From NCBI RefSeq assembly GCF_003086295.3, contig NC_092038.1, positions 130,599,518 to 130,663,517 of the forward strand: a stretch of 64,000 nt of DNA, written 5' to 3'. Below the pieces are notes generated by a model. It was not told the origin of the DNA, did not search any database, and worked only from the letters and a program-made list of their open reading frames with translations. Positions 56,204 to 64,000 of the stretch are shown in pieces (positions within the stretch are counted from its first letter, which is position 1; each line of letters begins with the position of its first letter). A program made the position numbers and the translations under genes. Source of the DNA: Arachis hypogaea (lineage: Eukaryota > Streptophyta > Magnoliopsida > Fabales > Fabaceae).

Positions 56204-59200
56204 ATGGCATCTTCCTTAGACATGTCACTTGATGATAGAATAAAGAACAGGAGTAACAGAGGGAGAGCTAGAGGACGTGGTAGAGCCCGTTCTGGCCGTG
56301 GAGCAAGCGGGACTCTTGGTGGTGGGAGAATGAATGGTACTGTTAATGGTAGAAGAATGATGACTGGTGCTGTTAGTGCTGGAAGAATGACTGGTGCTGC
56401 TCGCAGAGGTCCTCTAATGGTTAATGCTCGGCCATCGTCTTATGCTATCGCCAAGGCAAGCTCAAAAACATGGACCCTTATACATGTGCTTGAGATTCTG
56501 AATACTATTAAAACTAATTATGAGAGGATTCTGCAATATAGAAACTCAAAACCAGGAGGAACTCCTACTTTAGTATATGATCCATGGAGAAGCTCATGCT
56601 CGATCATTTTGCATCATCAATGCTCTTGTCATAGTACCATGTTACACTTAATATGCACCTAAGAGTTGTTTTTGCTTTTGATTTTGGGGGCTTTGCTACG
56701 ATCTCTGATGTGTGCAGGAGTTCTTTGGTTATTCCTGGCATATTATGTGAATGAACTTCATTAGTTGAATTTCAAAATGGAGTTCTTACCTGTAGCACAA
56801 AAATGATATAAACTATAAGCGGGGCTAAATTCTCTAAACCATGCTAATCCATTTCATTTAGATGAGATGATTAAATGTTTGCTTGGTATCTATGGACTGT
56901 TTTGGTGGATCCTACTGCTAAGTTGGTGGTGCAAGAGTTCAGTTTACTTCCCAATTTCATGGTATTTTGCAAAAGGAGCTTTTCGCTTAACATCAGAACT
57001 GGAGTTCTCACTTATAGCGTAGCACCAGCTTGTATGCAGTGGGTTGAATTGTTACTCCCCGTTTTCTGTCTTTTTACCTAGAAAATTCTTGAGTATGGGT
57101 ATGTTTTTTGAATACTTTGCCATGGGCAGATCCACTTCATGAACAACATGTTTTGTTTATTTTCTGGGGATTATCCTGCTCTGACTAATCTTGAAGAATG
57201 GTGAATGTCTTTTTTGTGGTCATAATCTGATGTGTTCTTATGCCACTCTGGAATGTGTTCTCTTTGCTTTGGCCAGTCCATTCGCAGAGCCAGGCCTTTT
57301 CCATGGCAGCATGATTTATTTGAAGATAGCCTTCGAGCTGCTGGCATACAAGGAATTGAAGTTGGCACCAAGTTGTATGTGTCGAACTTGGACCATGGAG
57401 TAACCAATGAAGACATAAGGGTACATATTGCATCATATCGTATCATATCATAAGCTCCCTTAGCCTCTATTTCTAGCCAATTTCTCTGGACATCCACTTG
57501 AAACTTGATTTGCAACTCAGGAACTTTTCGCTGAGCTTGGAGAGTTGAAGCGCTATGCTGTTCATTATGACAAAAATGGGCATCAAAGTGTAAGCATCAG
57601 ATTTTTCATTTTAAAAGTTGATGCTGTTTTTTTCCCCTTTTGTTCCATTCTATTTGTTGGGCAATTTGGGAATGGGTTACAATATGCAAAATGTGACATC
57701 TTTTCTTTCCCAGTTTAACCATGCAATAACATGGTTTGCCATATCTTTTGAAGTTCAACAATGTTGTATAAAATTGTTCGCATGCCTTTACTTGGTAATC
57801 TATCTCATTGAAAAACGGAGAAGTATATACCTTAACACATCCAGAAGAATTGAAGTTACGTAGGCTGCTAAATTAATTTCTTAAGAACTTGTGGATTGAC
57901 AAAATACAGTTCTCAATTTGTTTGTTCCAAATTGGAAGCCTTGAGGTTGCCGAATGCTAACAGATTTTGAAGCCTAATCTCTGCAAAACGAGTTTTAGAA
58001 TGTAGTAGCATTTTGGAAGTTCTCATTTATCCTTTTCTTTACAGGGTTCTGCAGAAGTTGTTTATACTAGAAGAAGTGATGCATTTGCTGCTCTTAAACG
58101 ATATAACAATGTCCTTTTGGATGGAAAACCTATGAAGATTGAGATTGTTGGTGCCAATGCAGAGTTACCTGTAACGGCTCGTGTGAATGTCACTGAAGTT
58201 AATGGGCAGAGGAAACGGACTGTTGTGATGGCGTAAGTTACATTAATTAGCAATAGACGTGTTTGACACATCTATATGGCCATGTCCATGTCTCTGCATC
58301 TTTTGTGTAATCAACTAATTATGCCTTTCTCATTTTGGAATTGTGAAAATGTCAAGTACTATTTCAACCCTTGATATCGCTATCCTTCAAACATATAAGC
58401 TTATATCTTTCCATGTTGATGGAAAAGTATGTACTACTTCAAATTGTGAGCTGATGTTAAGAGTGTTTGCAGGCCAAGAGGAGGGCGAGGTGGAGGTCCT
58501 GCTGTCCCTAATCGTGGTGCTGGCATTGGTGCTGGGTAAGTCTGTTAGATTTGCAATTGCACTATGTTGATATTACTATTGATTCCTCAATGGCATGTGT
58601 GTATGAACTTCATAGGCATTATATTTATCTTTTACTACCATTGCCAAAGCAAGTCAAAGCAAGGTTAGCTATTGCTTTTGATCTAACTTGGTCTCTAAAC
58701 CTTCAGTTTACAATTAAATGTAGATGGGATGTTTATGATAGTTTTAATTTGATGTTTCTGCCACAGATGTTAAAATCTGTTGGGTTTATTATTTACTTGT
58801 TCATTTTCTCGAGTTTGGAGAAGATGCTTGTGTTAGATTTACTTTATTCTCTGATCATATGATACTGCATAGTGAAAGCGTGTATTTGATAACGGATGGC
58901 CTTTTGATATGCAATCATATTAGCAAAAAGTACCTCGCCATATTTTCCTTTTGCCATAATCCAATTTTGACTTGTTTAAATTTTGTTCAAGCTTATTATA
59001 TTAGCTACTGAATACCTTGTTTCTATTGGTTTACTTACAGTTGGGGACATCGTGGCGGCCCCCCAAGGAGTGGGAATGGACGAGGTCGAGGTCGGGGGCG
59101 TGGCAGGGCCGGTGTCCGAGGCCGTGGGAAAAAGGATGCTGTTGAGAAGTCAGTCGAGCAACTTGATAAAGAATTGGAGAACTATCATGCTGATGCCATG

Positions 59201-59209
59201 CAGTTCTGA
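56204..59209 (+). CDS. THO4: ALY/REF mRNA export factor (THO complex subunit 4-like)
   Basis: Six coding exons: 56204-56455, 57277-57420, 57521-57589, 58045-58232, 58473-58535, 59041-59209; 294 residues. A leader exon precedes a 5'-UTR intron (55539-56166). The N-terminal UAP56-binding motif is LDMSLDDRIK, followed by an RG-rich region. The RRM lies in exons 2-4 (RNP2-like KLYVSNL; ELFAELGELKRYAVHY; GSAEVVYTRRSDAFAALKRY). A second RG/GRG box follows, and the C-terminal UAP56-binding motif is LDKELENYHADAMQF. ALY proteins bind spliced mRNA and recruit the TREX export machinery in the nucleus. Intron 1 uses a GC donor (AAG|GCAAGC) and a normal AG. Reading into that intron gives a frame that stops at ~56660, so retention would truncate the protein before the RRM. 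Length fits ALY3/ALY4 of Arabidopsis. Intact. Confidence 0.93.
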
Positions 59210-60330
59210 GGAAGCAGTGAAGATAATAACCTCGTAGTACCGGCTAATATTTGCCATGTAGTATGTCCTTGTACAAAATCAGTAGTCTGCCGTTATTATA
59301 TATCCTACACTGCTATGAGATGCCTACTTGTTTTGCGACATTATCTCGTTAGAGGCTGAATGACTTTTAAAAGTTGTTGGATGGTATTTTTCCTGCTCAT
59401 TTTTATTATTGGTGTAAATTGCAATTGCTTTTGTGTTTAGTGGTAAAAAACTGGAATTAAAATTTTAATTTTGAAACACAATTCCAGGGCTTTCAGTATT
59501 AAAGGAGGAACATATGGGATTGAAATTTCTAAATATGGGAATTGAAATTTTAACATTTGAAGGTGTTTTAGTAAATACTTTTATTTATTTTTATATTTAT
59601 TTTGAATTAAATGGATATTAAGATGCAATTAAATGTTTTATATTTTACATTAAATATAATTAATAATATAGAGATTTTTAGTTTCATTTTTCTAATTTCT
59701 GTGTCTGTTTGAATCTCTTTTCAATCGCAGTCTAAGAGTGTGGGTCGTTCCATAATCCCTTGAGCCATGTTTGCATCGAGTGCCTCTTTTATGCATTGCT
59801 TGATATAATCCTCGTTCTTTCTTCTATCTATCAATGTAGACATTTTCAATTTTATGGACGCCAAAAATGTACTTGTAGGTCTTCGATTAATGCCGTCGCT
59901 ATTAAAATACAATAAGATACATTTCGGGAACAAATTCTCATAGGATATAGCATTAGTACATAACTATATACAGATAAATTTGGTACTTTTATGGTTTTAG
60001 TCATACAAAATTTTGATAAACCATTTTCTTCAGAGTATCTAGCAAATCATGCATCCCACTATGTGCAGCAACCTTTTGTGTGTTCGGTTCATCCAAAATT
60101 AGAAAGGTTTGAAAAAGATTGATCGATATTCACAGTTTTTAACATTTTATTTCATGATCAAAACATTGGATTTTGAGACAGCACTTGCCGTCATATTAAT
60201 CTTAAAATTACAAATAATTTCTCGTAACGCTGTACACACCATCATTTTACCTTTTACATTATACAAACACTGAATTATCTAAAAATAGCAAAAAGCGGTT
60301 GGAAAAAAAGAAATTCTCACCTAGAAGATA
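59210..60330. other. 3' UTR of ALY and convergent spacer
   Basis: Probable ALY 3' UTR to ~59400. The segment 59440-59600 has GGGATTGAAATTT/AATTCCAG-type words that may be a small decayed element. No gene supported. Confidence 0.45.
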
Positions 60331-60332
60331 TT

Positions 60333-63300
60333 TTATTGTGGCAAATTTGCAACATCTTCTGGCTCATTCTTCTTCTTTAAAAGCTTTTGGACAACATCAT
60401 CCCAGTTTGGTCTTCCACCACTTGTTCTTGATTCAGAACTTGAGGCTTCTTTCTCGTCACTGGTGCTACCTGTCTCGGCTTCATTGTGTTCACCCGGTTC
60501 ATTCTCTGCAGCATCCACCGCATGGGGTACATTCAAGCTAACAGCTCTTTCCAAAGCATTCCTATGTTCTTTCTCTATGGTCTGCAATCTCTCGAACTTT
60601 TGCACCGATGGAGGGACTATCACAGTTTCGGTACTATGTTCCTTCATTTGCTGCAAGAGAAACAGAAAATACATTACTTTTATTAACAGAATGACAGCAT
60701 ATCGCACGCAGATATACTGACTAATAGATCAACACAAACAGCAAATGGCACTCTCACACTAAATTTCCTTACTTGTAGAGCTTTCTCTGCCTCCCTTTCG
60801 ATCCAAATAATTCCATGATCTGATGTTGCATTGCAGGATAAGACGATATGCTCAAATCTTCCATCAACAGGAATGGCAGTTCTCACTTCAGGAGGAAATC
60901 TCCCACATCTGTGTTTACCAAGAAATTAGGAATTATATTACAATATATTATCGAATAAATGGTCAAATTTATACCTAAAAGATCATTTGTTCTCTAAATT
61001 GGTCTCCGAAAGATTTTTTTAATCAAATTCATCCTTCAAATATTTTAAGTTTCACTTTCTTTGTTGATGGTGTCAAAATTGCTAATGTAGCACGTTAAGT
61101 GACACTACAACACATACCTAAGAGTCTCAATTGATTATTAACATAACAAGTTTATGAAATAGATCAAATCAAAATCTAGTTGTCTAATTGAGAGAACTTT
61201 AGGCATTAAAATCCCTCAATTTGGGATTAATTTGATCTAATTTCATAAACTTACCATGTTAGGCGCCAATTAGGATTACTAGGTGTGTGTTGTGATGTCA
61301 CTTAACATACCACATCAGCAAATTATGACGTCATTAGCAATGAAAGTGATAAAAGGACTAACATTACTAATTTAAAATCTTTGAAGGACAAATTTGATTA
61401 AAAAAATCTTTCGAGAACTAATTTGGAGAATGAGTGATATTTCAGAGACTAATTCGACTATTTACTGATATATTATATGATCTATCACAAACCGTCTACG
61501 TTACTACAATTGGGTAAAGTAACAAATCCTATACAAACTCCTCAATCATAAACCAAGATTTTCTATAATTTTATTATTGTTTTTGAAGTATTTTTCTAGG
61601 TAGGTAGAACCCAAAAAATATTAACAAAAAACAAAATCACTCAAAGTTGTGTTGTTACTATATCTGATTAACTACATCCTTGCGGTATTTATTCCTTACT
61701 ACAATCAAAACGAGAATTACCAAGGGAGAAGAAAGGGAAATTCCCACAATATTTGGGAATATTGGGCGTTTACTATAAACAAGAGTGTACGGAAGTGAAT
61801 ACCTGCAAAATTTTCTCTCAACAATATGGTACATTCGTCCAGGTGCATAAAGTCTCCTTGGATCTCTAAGCTTTCTATCGTCTGGTATGAAGGTGTCCCT
61901 CAAGCAAACCAAGAATAATAAGCAGGGCAAGCTGTTTAAATCATCAAGGCCTGGTTTAAGAGATCATTGTGATAATTTACTCCACCCAACAGAGATTAAA
62001 AATATGAATGGAGAACAAATCACATGCACTTGAAAGTTGAGAACAATAGTGCTCCCACATTGCCGTTATAGGATGAAGGACATTACTAACCAGAATATGG
62101 ATTTGAATATATCTTCCAATGGAGTGGCTGTTCTTGGCAAGAAATCGTCCTGAAGAAGAATAAAAGCAACTATAATTACTAATTAGAATCAACATTGTCA
62201 ATGATCAGAAAGTTGAATAAGCAATTAAATGAGCATCTTTTCAATTCCATTGAGATTAGTAACGAAAAGATTGTTGGGGAGAAGAAAAAGCTTGTTGATA
62301 TAGAATATCTTCCTCGCCAGATTAACATAGAAACACAAATTCTAGCTTTAGAATAAACAAAGTAGTGCCATATAATAATTTGTCTTCTCAAGAATTGTCA
62401 TGATTGTGACACACTAGCACTATATTAGCAGGAACACAAGCAGGAGCATCGAATAGAATTTGATTCGTTACCTGCAGTACAACAGAGTGTATGACATTGG
62501 CATACTTGACAGCCAAATTGAGTGACATACACCTTGCAGGAGCAACGGCATAGCACCGAATCTTCTCCTTTGGTATCCCTCCCAACCTCTCCCTATGATT
62601 CACCACCAGTATAGTCAGCAACGACACAACCCCGGAACCAAGGGAGTGCCCCACAAATACCATATCATAGCTGCAACCATTATCCACCCACAACTTCTTG
62701 AGGGTCTCCGATTCCTGGTTCAGCAACCAAACCGCCGACTTCAGCAAACCATGGTGAACATACCCGCCATCAAACATCTGTAACATATTTGGTAAGTGGT
62801 AAACACTATCAAGGTTTTATGCAATAGCTACATTCATCCTGAATAAAAAAGTGTCCCAAGTTTCCAACAATTAAGCCCAAGGCATATAAAAATATTCACC
62901 ATAGTCTATAATAATTCAACATGTCCTTTAATAGATTATGAGTCCTTATAGGCAGATTCAACTAAAACAATTTTTCTTTTTTATAATCAAAACCAGACAT
63001 AGGCAATTCAAACCTCTCGTACCTAGCTCAGCCCCCAGCCAGCTGATTTACGCGCTCGTTAGTAATCTATACCTAATATGAACAGTTTTTCTTGTTATTA
63101 TTAGAAGGGACGTTGATTAATCAATTCATAACAAAGTTTGAGCATTAGTTTTCTTATAGCTGCAAGCAATATTAGTATATTACTAAGTTTAATAAATAAA
63201 TGTTGTTCCAAAATCCAAATACAAACCTGCTTCCCAAGGCGGTTATCCAAAAGGAGCTTGTAGTCGCTCTCTTTGGCGAGGTTGAGGCCGCGGACGGCGA

Positions 63301-63622
63301 GCACGATCTGGCGGTGCTGGTGGTCGGCGTATATGAGATACGGCGGCACGCGGCCTTGGGTTTCAGAGTGGCCGACACGCTTGACGACGCAATCGGGGTC
63401 GACGCGGTAGCCGCCGGCGGGCTCATAGTGGGTAGGACGGCGGAGATCGGGCTCGTAGATGGCAAGGATGAGGCGGCAGAGGCGGGGGACGGGCTCGAAC
63501 TCGTCGGGAGTGGCGGCGGTCCACGTGGCGCTGTCGTAAGAGCCGATGTATGTGCAGCGCTTCCACAGCCAGCGTGCGCAGCCGAGCACGAAGACGCACT
63601 CCACCCCACATGACACTGACAT
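60333..63622 (-). CDS. Calmodulin-binding heat-shock protein / lipase class 3-like protein
   Basis: Six exons on the minus strand: 63227-63622, 62472-62777, 62091-62149, 61803-61931, 60773-60908, 60333-60650; all GT-AG and frame-consistent, 447 residues. The N-terminus (MSVSCGVECVFVLGCARWLW) is the hydrophobic start of the Lipase3_N family. The alpha/beta-hydrolase core has the nucleophile elbow GHSLGSG (Ser), preceded by YDMVFV; DDFLPR may supply the acid. The Lys/Glu-rich C-terminal third (NWDDVVQKLLKKKNEPEDVA) is a likely calmodulin-binding region. Length matches tobacco and Arabidopsis CaMBP heat-shock proteins (~450-480 aa). It would hydrolyse acylglycerols or act as a calmodulin target; the true substrate is unknown. 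Intron 4 carries a Mutator-type MITE. Intact. Confidence 0.92.
60952..61467. mobile_element. Mutator-type foldback MITE in intron 4 of the lipase-like gene
   Basis: Long inverted arms of ~95 bp: left 60952-61050 and right 61370-61467, sharing GAAAGATTTTTTTAATCAAA. Flanks ATATATTAT (60943-60951 and 61468-61476) are a perfect 9-bp target duplication. 516 bp, non-coding. A second inner inverted pair (GATCAAATCAAAATC region and TTTGATCTAATTTC) makes the whole element fold back. Confidence 0.88.
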
Positions 63623-63880
63623 TGGTTTCGGATGTTTTGGTCAAATGGGTCTCCGAATATGGTCGCAAGTTTGGAGTTTGCGGATGGTTGAAGAAAGGAA
63701 GATGTTTAACTTGGAAGAGTGTGTTTTCTTCTTCTTCTTCTTATGTGCTTTTGTGTGCTGAGTTGTGACTTGTATTGTCTAGTGTTTTGGAATCTTAAAT
63801 CCTTAATTGGGGGGTTAAGGGGGTGGCGGTTGTTGTGCACATCAGCACATGGAATGGAAGCTTCGAGTGTGAGAGGGTTG

Positions 63881-63886
63881 TTTATA
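63881..63886 (-). promoter_or_regulatory. TATA box of the lipase-like gene
   Basis: TATAAA on the minus strand (CTCCTATAAACAACC), about 260 bp upstream of ATG 63622, implying a 5' UTR of roughly 230 bp with a GAAGAA-rich stretch at ~63728-63742. Confidence 0.5.
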
Positions 63887-64000
63887 GGAGCTGGATGAGA
63901 GAGAGAGTGAGATTATGACAGAATAGGCATAGCAGCTTCTGATCTTTGGCCCCTCGTTCTTGTTTAAATACTCCGAAAATGTGTTTACTGTTCTGATACT

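Noticed and set aside
56456..56662. ALY protein ending in the read-through frame after exon 1
   Set aside because: This would lose the RRM; the GC-AG splice restores the conserved protein, so the extension is intron.
59721..59933. Minus-strand frame of 70 codons (KMSTLIDRRKNEDYIKQCIK)
   Set aside because: Protein-like composition, but no family recognised and no exon or promoter context.
63172..63668. Long alternative frames over the first exon of the lipase-like gene
   Set aside because: GC-rich exon; only the frame from ATG 63622 joins correctly to downstream exons and has family motifs.
1..64000. tRNA, rRNA or snoRNA genes
   Set aside because: No cloverleaf-type A/B boxes or rRNA sequence noticed by eye; a covariance-model scan would be needed to exclude small RNAs.

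Overview
The window is nuclear DNA of a flowering plant. Genes have GT-AG introns, the spacers are AT-rich, and about two thirds of the sequence is decayed transposable elements. Gene families and repeat families (HMG-Y-related A/B genes, MuDR/plant-mobile-domain elements, Tat-type Ty3/gypsy elements with CG-dense LTR modules) point to a legume and most resemble peanut (Arachis). That assignment rests on recognition by eye and was not searched.

Layout. (1) 0.4-0.8 kb: first exon of an F-box/LRR gene on the minus strand, running off the left edge. (2) 1.0-5.7 kb: a simple-repeat-rich element, then a PIF/Harbinger MITE and a related element with a dead transposase, into which a hAT MITE has jumped. 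(3) 6.0-22.1 kb: a stack of LTR retrotransposons. A plus-strand Tat-type element is broken in its LTR by a solo LTR and in its integrase by a complete minus-strand Tat-type element, itself broken in pol by another solo LTR. The target-site duplications of all three insertions can be read. (4) 22.1-24.3 kb: an LTR fragment and the first exon of a plant-mobile-domain (PMD) gene. (5) 24.9-36.2 kb: two intact paralogous HMGA-type chromatin genes (linker-histone-like domain plus four AT-hooks), separated by a Mutator-type MITE and a MuDR/PMD composite fragment. (6) 36.9-40.1 kb: a second MuDR/PMD composite, preceded by a 520-bp tandem duplication. (7) 41.1-51.3 kb: a cytochrome P450 (CYP83-like) fragment, a second solo LTR of the first family, and a long Helitron with degenerate Rep/helicase and a clear hairpin-CTAG 3' end. 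(8) 52-53.4 kb: a GRF zinc-finger gene remnant. (9) 55.2-63.9 kb: two intact convergent genes, an ALY/REF mRNA-export factor (six coding exons, one GC-AG intron) and a calmodulin-binding/lipase class 3 protein (six exons, with a MITE in intron 4).

The four intact genes are ordinary nuclear housekeeping or regulatory genes and do not form a pathway. Most of the information in the window lies in the order and anatomy of the transposon insertions. I found no clearly new gene system. The strongest unusual signals are the nested retrotransposon stack, convergent MuDR-PMD pairing at two loci, an array of seven near-palindromes upstream of one MuDR gene, a CpG-dense palindromic module shared by unrelated LTRs, an antisense gene inside a Tat element, and a GC-AG intron in the ALY gene.
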